This document shows positions 43,576-52,764 of a DNA stretch of 61,919 bases, piece after piece. This stretch comes from Kiritimatiellia bacterium (GTDB lineage: Bacteria; Verrucomicrobiota; Kiritimatiellia; RFP12; UBA1067), in assembly GCA_027858965.1 (NCBI GenBank), contig JAQIBS010000118.1, positions 1-61,919 on the forward strand. Direction: 5' to 3'. Made by a program: the position numbers and the translations under genes. Each line of letters opens with the position of its first letter. Position 1 is the stretch's first letter. The notes below the pieces were generated by a model that ran no database searches, was not told the origin of the DNA, and saw only the letters and a list, made by a program, of their open reading frames with translations.

Positions 43576-44343
43576 ATGGCAGAAAATACATTCAAGATAA
43601 GTTTATACCGACGTGCTATGGGATTATTACGTAGCCGTCGGTTGAAACGTTTTACAGGAACTGACCTGTCGATAATCGAAAATAAGGTGGCCAGCTATTA
43701 CGCCTCTCAGTCAGGGGAGGGGTACTATGCGCGTCTAGCTGAGCAAGATATCTGGGATGATATGGATCAGCGCAAAGACTTTACATTTCACTGTGAATCA
43801 GCTACGGACATTCTTGATTTTGGTTGTGGTGCTGGTGGACTTAGTGTTGCTTTAAGTCAACATTATCCTCAAAAACAAATTCATGCGCTTGACATCGGAT
43901 TACATGCCGCTGCTTTGATCAATCAAACCAAATCAAAAGTCTCTTTCCAACAAGGCAGTGTTTTAGATGCACCATTCCATGATTCTTCGATGGATATGAT
44001 TGTTTCCCGTTTTGTCATCGAACATACCATTGATCCTGACAAATTGATCTCGGAAGCATATCGGATGTTAAGACCCAATGGTATAATGTATTTGCTTTAT
44101 CCTCAACTTTTGCTGAAAGTGCCTGTCAGCGTAATTATTAGAGAAGTTTTTTCCTGGCTTTTTCTATCCCGGAAATTAACCTATTTAGATCCACAGATAG
44201 GAACAACGACAAGTGATGCTGATGATCAAGATGCGGTTTGGTTGACAAACCCTGTTAAAATCAAACAGCTTCTTAAAGCATATGGTTTTGAAATAGTCCG
44301 TAGTGTGCCGACCCAATCACTTGTGATCGCCCGAAAATGTTAA
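43576..44343 (+). CDS. SAM-dependent methyltransferase
   Basis: A 255-aa class I methyltransferase: motif I ILDFGCGAGGLSVAL (79-93), HALDIG as motif II and MDMIVSRFVIEHTIDP. AAGGAAAT precedes the ATG. It lies 35 bp behind the GT4 gene and converges on the minus-strand GT2 gene with only 11 bp between stop codons. Codon use returns toward the T-rich style of the locus. Confidence 0.85.
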   Translation: MAENTFKISLYRRAMGLLRSRRLKRFTGTDLSIIENKVASYYASQSGEGYYARLAEQDIWDDMDQRKDFTFHCESATDILDFGCGAGGLSVALSQHYPQKQIHALDIGLHAAALINQTKSKVSFQQGSVLDAPFHDSSMDMIVSRFVIEHTIDPDKLISEAYRMLRPNGIMYLLYPQLLLKVPVSVIIREVFSWLFLSRKLTYLDPQIGTTTSDADDQDAVWLTNPVKIKQLLKAYGFEIVRSVPTQSLVIARKC

Positions 44344-44354
44344 CCACGTTAAGT

Positions 44355-45326
44355 CTAAGATGGTGATGAATCTGCAGCCGATGAAATCATTCCTTCAATA
44401 AACCAAAAAGCCTCATAGTAAATCAACGCTACATCAACAAATGGAACCAGAAAAATACGCCAATTGAACAAGGTCGATTTCTCTCTATACATTCGCGTTG
44501 ATAGGATAAATGAAACAAGTAACAGAATCGGTGGAATCGGACAGAATGCCAATAAAAGCTTTATGAAAAGTGGAAATTTTTCCTTGAGCGGCTTAGGTCC
44601 TTGGAATTGAATGATTTTTCCATATGTGCGAGCCAACATTTTCCGTGTTCTGAACAGAGAATGTAGATTATAATTAGCACCGAGGTTGTGAAGATGGACG
44701 ACTTTTGCAGATGAATTTATGATTTTTCCTGCTTGTCGTAGACGATAAGCCAGATCCGCATCTTCTCCTCCATAGCCACATGTCGCGGTGAATCGGGCTG
44801 CGTTTGAGCCTCCAACCTGTCGAAAACTTTCGCATCTGATACAGTCAAATTTTCCGCACATGGAAGGGCGCTCCTGCATAACGTCACGTGCAAAAAGAAA
44901 TTTTTGCCAATAAGGAAATCTCAGCCAGATATTTTTCGGCATAGAGATGTTTGGACATGCAGCGACTGCGTTTTTATCTTCCTCCAGCACTGTCACGAGT
45001 TTTCGCAATTCAGTCGTAGAAGGCAGCAAGCTATCGGAATGAATAAGCACAATGAATTCCGATTGTGCCATTTCAGCCCCTGTATTATTACTGAGCGCCA
45101 ATCCTCCATTGATCTTTTGCTCAACTAATCTGATCGGCTTTGTATTAGAGGCCATAAATTCTTTAGCACGTACGACAGAAGCATCTGTTGATAAATTATC
45201 AAAAAGAATGATTTCATTAATGGGGTAGTCTTGCGTGGTAATGCCTTTCAAACAATCGACGATTGTTGTCTCAGAATTATACATGCTGATGATGATCGTC
45301 ACGGTGCTTTGCATGGACTGGGGCAT
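44355..45326 (-). CDS. GT2 family glycosyltransferase with C-terminal membrane segments
   Basis: A 323-aa GT-A enzyme. VTIIISMYNSETTIVDCL opens the fold; FIVLIHSDSLLP carries the metal-binding acidic motif and GGEDADLAYRLRQAG the catalytic ED region. A hydrophobic stretch near residues 255-315 (LLLAFCPIPPILLLVSFIL and following) suggests membrane attachment. The ATG at 45326 is chosen because GAGGAG lies 8 nt upstream. It overlaps the preceding GT gene on the minus strand by 28 bp, so the two are coupled. Confidence 0.85.
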   Translation of the reverse strand: MPQSMQSTVTIIISMYNSETTIVDCLKGITTQDYPINEIILFDNLSTDASVVRAKEFMASNTKPIRLVEQKINGGLALSNNTGAEMAQSEFIVLIHSDSLLPSTTELRKLVTVLEEDKNAVAACPNISMPKNIWLRFPYWQKFLFARDVMQERPSMCGKFDCIRCESFRQVGGSNAARFTATCGYGGEDADLAYRLRQAGKIINSSAKVVHLHNLGANYNLHSLFRTRKMLARTYGKIIQFQGPKPLKEKFPLFIKLLLAFCPIPPILLLVSFILSTRMYREKSTLFNWRIFLVPFVDVALIYYEAFWFIEGMISSAADSSPS

Positions 45327-46447
45327 GGCCAAATCTCCTCAAATGATAAAAACGACTTTTGGTAATAATTGGTGTAGTCAAAATAATCAATAAATTGTTG
45401 AATGCCGTTCTGATAGATTACGTAGTTGTCTCGGACTTTTTCTATGGCATTACTTAGCTCATCAGTTGAATCAATAACTATTCCGCTATTAAACTTCTCA
45501 ATGTAAAAGGTGATATCCGATATTCGTGTCATTACCACCGGTAAACGCATTTCAGCATATGCTTTTACTTTTCCGGGATCCGCATAATGCGTAAAATTTT
45601 CAGTAGTCGTGTCATAGAGCGCAATCCCTACATGACACCTTCGAGCAACTTCCAGTAGCTCCGGTTCGGAATAGAAACGGTTCGGAAAAAACACACGATC
45701 AGCCAGCCCCGTTTGTTGCAACAAGGTGTGGAGCTCTGCTACGTAACCAGCGTGGCCAACGCCGATCAGGGATAGGCGATACTCGCTGTGCTCCTTCAGA
45801 AAACCAAACAACTTTTCCAGTCCTTGACCGGGTCGGATCAGCCCAACAAATAGTAGGTTAAACGGAGATACTGGTGGCGCTTGCATCGCAGGATATGGCT
45901 TGAGTCCCCACATGACTGTCCGCCGGAAAGGCGTTTTCATAACCGTGCCGTTCATCACTCGATTGATGGCGTCACTTAAATAAAAGGTATGCGGGATACG
46001 ATCGTGATACCATTTCTTTAGTCGTTCATATAAACGAATAAGTGGATGCGATGACGGAAAATAATCGCCGATCCAATAGGTATAAACGAGTGGACGAATC
46101 AATTTCAGGAGACTCATCCCGAAAAAGACAATTGGATGTCCGCCGAAAACCATAGTCGTTTCTTTTGATCCGCTGAAGTGCAATAACTCTCGTACATGAT
46201 GGAAATACCACAAAGTATAATACAGAACGATGTTCTGTGAGGAACATAATAATCGTTCTTCCAACAGAACACCCCTACTATATCGGCGCAATAGATTCTG
46301 ATGTTGACCAATTCTTGGCTGTACAATCAGCATACACAGTTCAGCCGTATGCGTTGCCAGATATTCTTCAATATGGCCGCAAAATTGTGAACTGCCATAA
46401 GCAAAAATCCGTTTATAGGTGAACTTTTTCATTTCGCTATTAATCAT
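45299..46447 (-). CDS. GT4-like glycosyltransferase
   Basis: A 382-aa GT-B protein: FNLLFVGLIRPGQGLEKLFGFL opens the donor domain, then RLSLIGVGHAG, RVFFPNRFYSEPELLEVARRCHVGIALYD and HYADPGKVKAYAEMRLPVVMT, the donor-binding region. Its ATG overlaps the stop codon of an upstream fragment (TAATG, 46445-46449), a sign that a longer minus-strand operon once existed. Donor sugar unknown. Confidence 0.85.
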   Translation of the reverse strand: MINSEMKKFTYKRIFAYGSSQFCGHIEEYLATHTAELCMLIVQPRIGQHQNLLRRYSRGVLLEERLLCSSQNIVLYYTLWYFHHVRELLHFSGSKETTMVFGGHPIVFFGMSLLKLIRPLVYTYWIGDYFPSSHPLIRLYERLKKWYHDRIPHTFYLSDAINRVMNGTVMKTPFRRTVMWGLKPYPAMQAPPVSPFNLLFVGLIRPGQGLEKLFGFLKEHSEYRLSLIGVGHAGYVAELHTLLQQTGLADRVFFPNRFYSEPELLEVARRCHVGIALYDTTTENFTHYADPGKVKAYAEMRLPVVMTRISDITFYIEKFNSGIVIDSTDELSNAIEKVRDNYVIYQNGIQQFIDYFDYTNYYQKSFLSFEEIWPCPSPCKAP

Positions 46448-46728
46448 TAGCCGACTTTCTGTATCAATTCGGTAACATGCTCTTCTTTGTATAATCGCAC
46501 AAGCGCTACTAGGTCATAAAATTCAAACGGACGAGCATTAATTGCTGTATACAGTTTCGCATTATCCTGATCGTGTTCCTGGGTATCTTCGGTGGCCACC
46601 ATGTAATAGACGATTGCCACACCACTGAGTGTGTCGAGAATTACTGTTGCTGATTTAGCGGGAATAAAAATTTCTGCGCGGTCATTAAAACATTCATTAA
46701 TCTGTGATATAATGCTGTCAATTAGTAT
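46447..46728 (-). pseudogene. C-terminal fragment of an unrecognised gene, coupled to the GT gene
   Basis: An open frame of 93 codons without ATG, GTG or TTG near its beginning ends in TAA exactly overlapping the ATG of the next gene (TAATG). The sequence looks coding (EIFIPAKSATVILDTLSG, FEFYDLVALVRLYKEE) but I do not recognise the family. A TAA closes it at 46729-46731. Most likely the 3' end of a gene truncated by recombination. Confidence 0.55.
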
Positions 46729-47038
46729 TTATGACTGCTTGACGCAGTTACAAGCAGAAATACCAACCATTATTCTGAAATTACGCTTTATTATCTTCAA
46801 TATACCTTCCTGAAATACACAAATAATTCAAATGATACAATACTACGCATTACCGTTCAATGAAATTTAATGCTCATAATAATCCGCGCGCCTTAAGTAA
46901 TTCTTTTCTCGAGTCTTTTTGATTTGTAATACATTGGAACATACCTGCGAAGAATATGGCTTTGCCCTGCCACTTTTCTTTGATACAATTAATAATTCGT
47001 TAGAAAATTTCTTGATATAAGCTAATGCAGGAGGCGCT
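46729..47038. other. Gene-free junction region before the intact GT2 gene
   Basis: A/T-rich sequence with several short open frames on both strands, none convincing. A plus-strand frame ending at about 47019 (EEYGFALPLFFD) looks like gene debris. The ribosome-binding site AGGAGG (47029-47034) of the next gene is the last feature. Confidence 0.45.
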
Positions 47039-48052
47039 TTGAAGGTTAGTTTTGTTATACCCACTTTAAATTCAGAGAAAACTCTTAAGGTATGCCTGGA
47101 TTCGATTCTCTCTCAAAACCAGCCACGTGATTCGTATGAAATTGTGGTTGCGGATGCCGGTTCTTCAGATGCGACTGTTGAGATTGCAAAGAGTGCCGGA
47201 GTAGATAAGATTGTCAATAATGAGTTGAAGACAGGGGAGGCCGGCAAAAGCGAGGGGATAAAGGCGGCAACCGGTGAAATTATCGCTTTGGTGGACAGCG
47301 ATAATATTCTGCCGGATTCAAGCTGGCTTGCACAGATGACCGCACCTTTTTGTGATCCAGATGTGGTTGCATCCGAACCTCTGGCGTATACTGTCCGGAA
47401 AAATGACCCGGCGTTAACCCGTTATTTTGCTCTGCTGGGGATGAACGACCCTCTCTGTCTCTTTACCGGTAATTATGACCGGTTCTGTGCGGTGACCGGA
47501 AAATGGACAGGACTGGATGTGCCGCAGGTGGATCAGGGCGGATGGTTGAAATTAACTCTCTCCGAGGCCGCGCTGCCGACCATCGGAGCCAACGGGTTTG
47601 TGTTCAGACGTTCGTTGCTGGAGCATGTTAAATGGGATACCTATTTTTTTGACATTGATGTGATGCAGCAGGCCGTGGCCGCAGGTTATCCGTATGTCGC
47701 CAAGGTGAAGTGCGGCATTGTTCATCTCTATTGCACGCGGCTCAACGATTTTTACAGAAAACAGAAACGGCGCATCCGCGATTTTCTCTTTTTTGCCCAG
47801 GAAAAACAGCGAACCTATCCCTGGGATAAACAGAGAAAGATGGGGATTGTCCTTTTTGCCATCTCAACTTTTACGCTGCTGCCGGTTCTCATCCAGAGTA
47901 TTATTGGGTTTTGTCGTAAACCCGATAGCGCCTGGTTGTACCACCTGCCTGTCTGCTGGATCACTTTATGGGCGTATGGTATTGGTACTCTACGTAAGGT
48001 GATAGGATTTAAACAGGAACCGGTTAAACGTGATCAATGGCAGGTAAAATAA
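47039..48052 (+). CDS. GT2 family glycosyltransferase
   Basis: A 337-aa GT-A enzyme: VSFVIPTLNSEKTLKVCLDSI at the N terminus, VVADAGSSDATVEIA, and LVDSDNILP with the DSD metal motif at 86-88. Hydrophobic segments near 275-310 suggest membrane association. The start is TTG, four bases after a perfect AGGAGG. A fragment of a close paralogue lies at 41004-41153. Confidence 0.88.
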   Translation: MKVSFVIPTLNSEKTLKVCLDSILSQNQPRDSYEIVVADAGSSDATVEIAKSAGVDKIVNNELKTGEAGKSEGIKAATGEIIALVDSDNILPDSSWLAQMTAPFCDPDVVASEPLAYTVRKNDPALTRYFALLGMNDPLCLFTGNYDRFCAVTGKWTGLDVPQVDQGGWLKLTLSEAALPTIGANGFVFRRSLLEHVKWDTYFFDIDVMQQAVAAGYPYVAKVKCGIVHLYCTRLNDFYRKQKRRIRDFLFFAQEKQRTYPWDKQRKMGIVLFAISTFTLLPVLIQSIIGFCRKPDSAWLYHLPVCWITLWAYGIGTLRKVIGFKQEPVKRDQWQVK

Positions 48053-48073
48053 ATTCAGATTGGTGGATTATCT

Positions 48074-48865
48074 ATGCGGAAAATTGGATTTATTATTTAC
48101 AACTTACTGGTTCTTTTTGGAATTGATCCCTTAAAAACATACCGCTCTATAAAGGGAATTCCCTGTTATATCCGGAATTATAGAGCGTTGAAAAAGCAAA
48201 CAGGCTCTTCCGTGTCTTTCCCTTTTTCAACACCATACCCCTGTTTAGGAGACCGGTTTGAGGAAAGCGGTTCTGCAACAGGCCATTATTTTCATCAGGA
48301 TCTGATGATAGCTAATCGAATTTATATTAATAATCCAGAGAAGCATGTGGATGTTGGCTCTCGAATAGATGGGTTTGTTGCTCATGTAGCTTCATTCAGG
48401 TCTTTAGAGGTGCTTGATATTCGTCCTTTGTCAAATGAAATCAAAAATATTGAATTTATGCAGGCCGACTTGATGAAGCCTGTAAGTGATGATTTGGTTG
48501 GATATTGTGATTCATTATCTTGTCTACACGCTATTGAACACTTTGGGTTGGGACGATATGGAGATATGGTCGATTATGATGGCTATTTAGCGGGTTTTGC
48601 TAATTTATGTCGTATTTTGAAGAAGGGCGGTAAACTTTATTTCTCGGTTCCTATTGGTCCTCAGAGAATTGAATTTGACGCGCATAGAGTTTTTTCAATC
48701 AGTTTTTTGCTGAATTTGTTTGAAGGAAAATATCAGGTTGATTATTTTTCGTTTGTTGATGACGCAGGTGATTTGCATGAGAATATTCCATTGAAAGAAT
48801 CCGATATCGAGGACAATTTCGGGTGTACGTATGGCTGTGGTATTTTTGAGTTAAGTTATCTGTGA
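48074..48865 (+). CDS. DUF268 family protein, methyltransferase-like
   Basis: A 263-aa protein matching DUF268: KHVDVGSRIDGFVAHVASF, then VLDIRPL, SLSCLHAIEHFGLGRYGD and LKKGGKLYFSVPIGPQRIEFDAHR. The glycine-rich motif I is replaced by DVGSRIDG, but the fold is that of class I methyltransferases. The family occurs in polysaccharide loci and has no firmly established reaction. It begins 21 bp after the GT2 gene. Confidence 0.85.
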   Translation: MRKIGFIIYNLLVLFGIDPLKTYRSIKGIPCYIRNYRALKKQTGSSVSFPFSTPYPCLGDRFEESGSATGHYFHQDLMIANRIYINNPEKHVDVGSRIDGFVAHVASFRSLEVLDIRPLSNEIKNIEFMQADLMKPVSDDLVGYCDSLSCLHAIEHFGLGRYGDMVDYDGYLAGFANLCRILKKGGKLYFSVPIGPQRIEFDAHRVFSISFLLNLFEGKYQVDYFSFVDDAGDLHENIPLKESDIEDNFGCTYGCGIFELSYL

Positions 48866-48885
48866 AATGAAGATTTATAGTTGTT

Positions 48886-50076
48886 ATGGGTATGAAAGAA
48901 GATATTTTAAATAAAAAAATAGTGATTTTTTCCCATTATGCAACGACTGGAGCATGTGAGGAGTTGCGTGAATTCCTGATTGAGAATAAAGGCAGGGATT
49001 TCATTTACGTTGCATTCCCCTTTGGATCAAATAAGAATGGCTTTATTCAAACAGAATTTTACCGTGAAGGTGTTCTTGTTAAAAGTGACAGGTCGCTGTT
49101 TGGACTGAAACTGCCCGAACCACTGGCGTATATGAAGGATTTTGTTTATGCGCTCCTTTATTCCTGGCGCTACGCGCGAGGTGCAGATGCACTTGTCTGT
49201 GGGGATAATCTGCTGACATTAGCCTGCGTTATGATGCGCGCTGTGACACGTGTAAAAAAAATAGTTTACTACATGATTGATTATACGCCGGTTCGCTATG
49301 CCAATCGTATTATGAATCGCATTTACTATTTTGTTGATCGTCAGGCTGCTCATAGAGCGGATGCTGTCTGGCCCTTGACAAAGGATATGATTGAGGCTCG
49401 TTTTGAGGCCGGACATCTTAAGCGAGATCGGGTATGCTGGAGTGTCTGCCCCTATGGATGCCACGCCCTTAAAGATATACCGAATAAGATTTCGCGCAAT
49501 AATGTTGTTTATATGGGGGACATTGTGCACGATAAAGGCGCGGAATTATTTATTCCCATGATGAAAGCATTGAAGAAGAATATTCCTGAGGCAAAAATGG
49601 TTATGGTCGGCGGGGGGCATGATCTTGACAAGTTGCGAAATGACATCAAAGAAGCCGGATTGGAGGAATCCTTTGTTGTTCATGGATTTATCAAATCTTT
49701 CAGTGATGTGATTGATATATTGAAAAATTGCGGCGTAGCTATTGCTCCTTACTATCCACATGATAAAAATAATTTTACATATTTTTCCGATCCCGGCAAA
49801 ATCAAGGTCTATCTTGGTTGCGGACTTCCTATTGTGCTTACAGATGTGCCTCCAATTGCAAAAGTTCTAGTAGAAAAAGGTGTCGGTAATACCGCTGAAT
49901 TTGATGCGGATGATTTTGCCTTGAAAGTTGCTGAGGTGATGCAAGATGAGAAATATCTGACAATGCGTGAGATATCAATGCAAATGGGCCATGAGTTTGA
50001 ATGGAATAAAATATTTAAAAGCAGTCTCGAAGCTTTGTTCTTTAGCGAGTATCATACGAAAGAATATTCCGCTTAA
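48886..50076 (+). CDS. GT4-like glycosyltransferase
   Basis: A 396-aa GT-B protein, paralogue of the one at 42272. The donor domain has VVYMGDIVHDKGAELFIPMM, AKMVMVGGGHDLDKL, FVVHGFIKSFSDVIDIL and FSDPGKIKVYLGCGLPIVLTDVPP. KKIVYYMIDYTPVRYANRI marks the acceptor side. It is the last recognisable gene of the polysaccharide locus, 20 bp behind the DUF268 gene. Confidence 0.88.
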   Translation: MGMKEDILNKKIVIFSHYATTGACEELREFLIENKGRDFIYVAFPFGSNKNGFIQTEFYREGVLVKSDRSLFGLKLPEPLAYMKDFVYALLYSWRYARGADALVCGDNLLTLACVMMRAVTRVKKIVYYMIDYTPVRYANRIMNRIYYFVDRQAAHRADAVWPLTKDMIEARFEAGHLKRDRVCWSVCPYGCHALKDIPNKISRNNVVYMGDIVHDKGAELFIPMMKALKKNIPEAKMVMVGGGHDLDKLRNDIKEAGLEESFVVHGFIKSFSDVIDILKNCGVAIAPYYPHDKNNFTYFSDPGKIKVYLGCGLPIVLTDVPPIAKVLVEKGVGNTAEFDADDFALKVAEVMQDEKYLTMREISMQMGHEFEWNKIFKSSLEALFFSEYHTKEYSA

Positions 50077-50122
50077 ATCTAAAGTTGCTTTCAATCAACA
50101 ACTTATAGAAATAGTTGTCTGA

Positions 50123-50163
50123 CTTTCTTGTTTTTCGTGACAGGAGTTTAGAGAATAGCTACT
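50123..50163. repeat. Dispersed repeat, uninterrupted copy
   Basis: TTTCTTGTTTTTCGTGACAG followed by GAGTTTAGAGAATAGCTACT, the contiguous form of the repeat that is interrupted by a palindrome at 15921-15991. Confidence 0.6.
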
Positions 50164-50191
50164 GAAAATGGCTATTATCTTAAGTTTTTGG

Positions 50192-50220
50192 TTTAGGACA
50201 GGGATGGTTTACTCTATAAT
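50192..50220 (+). promoter_or_regulatory. Possible promoter for the gene at 50242
   Basis: A perfect TATAAT (50215-50220) stands 17 bp after TTTAGG (50192-50197), a poor -35. The start codon is 21 bp further on. Confidence 0.45.
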
Positions 50221-50241
50221 ACTGGATTAGAGGATTTAAAT

Positions 50242-50664
50242 ATGAGTGGAGAAGAGACCCTTTCCAGAACAGAGATGATGATTGAGCAGGAAAAGCTCAA
50301 GCTCGAGCGAGAGCGCATGCTACTTGAACGTGAACGGCTTGAGGCTGTCCGTGATCGTGTCAATACAGAAAAGAACTTCCGGGTGGATGGCAGTGGAAAG
50401 CAGGTGGTTGCCATAACATCAGTCATATTTATATCAATTATCTGTTTGCTGACGGGTGGAATCCTGGGGGCTTTTTCAACTTCTTTTCAAATAAACCGTA
50501 GCCGGACTGAGCGCGTGCGCGAGGTGATGCAGAGCCTCTCTTCTGTGAATCCTGATATGACAATGACCAATCAGTTCGCAAATTCAACTAATATGCCTGC
50601 ATGGCTGAAAGCGATGAAACCTAAGGAGTCGCACTCGGGTATATCGCTGGTTGTTATTCAATAG
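50242..50664 (+). CDS. Coiled-coil single-pass membrane protein, unknown
   Basis: A 140-aa protein. Residues 8-45 are a highly charged coiled coil (MMIEQEKLKLERERMLLERE), followed by a hydrophobic helix (VVAITSVIFISIICLLTGGI, about 55-78) and a C-terminal region with no recognisable domain. I do not know the family. It sits 18 bp before the phosphomannomutase gene and probably shares its transcript. Confidence 0.65.
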   Translation: MSGEETLSRTEMMIEQEKLKLERERMLLERERLEAVRDRVNTEKNFRVDGSGKQVVAITSVIFISIICLLTGGILGAFSTSFQINRSRTERVREVMQSLSSVNPDMTMTNQFANSTNMPAWLKAMKPKESHSGISLVVIQ

Positions 50665-50682
50665 TAGTTTTGGAGAGCTGGA

Positions 50683-52038
50683 ATGTCGTTTTTTAAAGCG
50701 TATGATATGCGCGGTGTTTTTGATGTAGACTTTGACTTGAAGATGGTTTATGAAATCGGTCGCTGGTTGCCTGTGCTGTTGGATTCTGAGTGCATTTTAA
50801 TCGGTCGCGATGTCAGAAACTCATCGGAGGATATATTTGAGGCGCTTTGTCGGGGAATGACGGAGTCAGGCTGCGATGTGCATGATATGGGCTTGGCCAC
50901 AACTCCGATGGTTTATTATTTTACTGCCAAAAACGGTTATTCAGCTTCGATTCAGATTACAGCTTCTCATAATCCGAAAGAGTATAACGGCATGAAGGTC
51001 TCGAGAAAGGGGGCGTTGCCGGTTGGCTACGATACGGGGCTGGCTGAACTGGAGAAGCACGTGCTCTCTGGTGAGCTGCCACCAGTTACGGAGCTGAACG
51101 GAGTGGTACGCAAGGTTTATTTCCGAGATGAGTTTGTACATGACCTCAGAAAAGATGCGCCTTGTCTCTCTGGTCTTAAGGTAGGGGTTGATTGCTCTAA
51201 TGGCATGGCCTCTCTGGTGATTCGTGATTTGCTGGGTGATGATCCCATTTATATTAATGAGGAAATGGATGGAGATTTCCCGGCGCATGCTCCTAATCCG
51301 CTGGAGGTCCATAACTGTGCTCAGTTGATGAAGCTGGTAAAGGAACAGAAGCTGGATGTCGGGGTTATCTTTGATGGGGATGCCGACCGTGTGATGTTTG
51401 TTGATGAGCGTGGTGAGTTTGTCCAACCAGATTACCTGATAGCTGTTTTGGCGCAGCGTTTTTTGAGAAAAGAACCCGGATGTACTGTGATCCATGATAT
51501 ACGTACATCCCGGGGGGTGATTGAGAGCCTGCAGGCGGCAGGAGCTAGGACTGTAATCGGACGTGTCGGTCATGCGTATGCCAAAATTTTAATGCGTGAG
51601 ACGGGCGCTGCCTGTGGCGGAGAGTTGGCAGGGCACTACTACTTCCGTGATTTTTACTTTTGCGACTCTGGTGAATTGGCGGCTTTGATGATTTTAGCTG
51701 AGATAGCCGCAGCAAAACGTGGTGGAAAAAGTTTCAGTGCATTAGTTGCTCCCATTTGCCGCTATGCTAATTCTGGCGAGATGAATTTTCAGGTCATGGA
51801 TAAGCAGGGTGCAATCAATACGGTCATGAAAGCTCTGGAAAGCTTTGGAGAGCCGCAGAAGAGTTATGATTTTGATGGATACCGGGTTGAATTTGACTCA
51901 TGGTGGCTGAATGTGAGACAGTCTAATACTGAGCCATATCTGAGGTTGATTATAGAGGCCGCTGATCAAGCTGAGCTGGATCAGCGCAAAGAGTATGTGA
52001 TAGAGGCGATGAAGGATTTTATAAAACTAACGAACTAA
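50683..52038 (+). CDS. Phosphomannomutase/phosphoglucomutase
   Basis: A 451-aa alpha-D-phosphohexomutase. The phosphoserine loop is TASHNP (93-98, Ser95), the metal loop DGDADR (231-236), the sugar-binding GGELAGHYYF, and the phosphate-binding RQSNTEPYLR near the C terminus, all four canonical sites in order. It interconverts hexose 6- and 1-phosphates, supplying glucose-1-P or mannose-1-P for nucleotide sugars, including the CTP-dependent step of rfbF. GGAGAG precedes the ATG. Confidence 0.95.
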   Translation: MSFFKAYDMRGVFDVDFDLKMVYEIGRWLPVLLDSECILIGRDVRNSSEDIFEALCRGMTESGCDVHDMGLATTPMVYYFTAKNGYSASIQITASHNPKEYNGMKVSRKGALPVGYDTGLAELEKHVLSGELPPVTELNGVVRKVYFRDEFVHDLRKDAPCLSGLKVGVDCSNGMASLVIRDLLGDDPIYINEEMDGDFPAHAPNPLEVHNCAQLMKLVKEQKLDVGVIFDGDADRVMFVDERGEFVQPDYLIAVLAQRFLRKEPGCTVIHDIRTSRGVIESLQAAGARTVIGRVGHAYAKILMRETGAACGGELAGHYYFRDFYFCDSGELAALMILAEIAAAKRGGKSFSALVAPICRYANSGEMNFQVMDKQGAINTVMKALESFGEPQKSYDFDGYRVEFDSWWLNVRQSNTEPYLRLIIEAADQAELDQRKEYVIEAMKDFIKLTN

Positions 52039-52041
52039 CGA

Positions 52042-52764
52042 ATGCTGAATATTGATCATATATCGTTCTCTTACGGAAATAAGCAGGTGTTAAAGGATAT
52101 AACCTTTGATGTTGCTCCCGGTGAGATAGTCGCGATAGTTGGCGCCAATGGAGCCGGTAAGACGACCTTGTTGCGGATCTTGTCATTTGTATTGATGCAG
52201 GATGCCGGCAATGTTGTTTTGGATGGCGTTGATCCATTGCAGCTTCCCGTCAAGTATCGTAAGTGGATAGGTTATCTGTCAGAACGGTGTCCGCTCTATG
52301 AGGAGATGACCGTTGAGCAGTTTCTTCGCTACCGATTGAGGCTGAAGGGCGAGAGAGCTTTGCGGGAGAGACGTCGTTTGACCGTGGCGCTTGAACTTTG
52401 TGATCTTGAGGATGTTAAAAAAAGTGAGATAAAGTTATTATCACAGGGGTTTAAAAAACGGATTGGTTTGGCTGATGCCGTTATGTTGCACCCAAGGCTT
52501 ATATTGCTGGATGATCCTCTGGCTAGTTTAGATATTGGCCATCGGAAGCAAATAGGCACTGCGTTGACATCTCTATCTGCTCATTCAGCGGTTATTCTGG
52601 CTGGTCATGAAATCAGTGAAATGCTGGATTGGTGCACTCGTTTTATTGTTTTGAAAGATGGTGAGATAGAGGCCTTTTATCGCACAGGGGAGTTTGACCG
52701 TGCCGAGCTGAAGCATATTTTGACTAGTGCTGTCAGTGCGCGTGATGAGGAAGGTGAGTTATGA
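52042..52764 (+). CDS. ABC transporter ATPase, GldA/CcmA-like
   Basis: A 240-aa ABC ATPase: Walker A GANGAGKT (34-41), signature LSQG (133-136), Walker B LILLDD (153-158). The catalytic Glu normally following Walker B Asp is Asp here (LLDDP instead of LLDEP), which in other ABC proteins slows hydrolysis. It starts 3 bp after the mutase stop and overlaps the permease by 4 bp. With the following ABC-2 permease, GldG-like and DUF4340 proteins it forms the set seen in many Bacteroidota, PVC and other genomes. Confidence 0.9.
   Translation: MLNIDHISFSYGNKQVLKDITFDVAPGEIVAIVGANGAGKTTLLRILSFVLMQDAGNVVLDGVDPLQLPVKYRKWIGYLSERCPLYEEMTVEQFLRYRLRLKGERALRERRRLTVALELCDLEDVKKSEIKLLSQGFKKRIGLADAVMLHPRLILLDDPLASLDIGHRKQIGTALTSLSAHSAVILAGHEISEMLDWCTRFIVLKDGEIEAFYRTGEFDRAELKHILTSAVSARDEEGEL

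Noticed and set aside
46867..47064. 65-codon minus-strand open frame
   Set aside because: It overlaps the ribosome-binding site and start of the GT2 gene and shows no family features.
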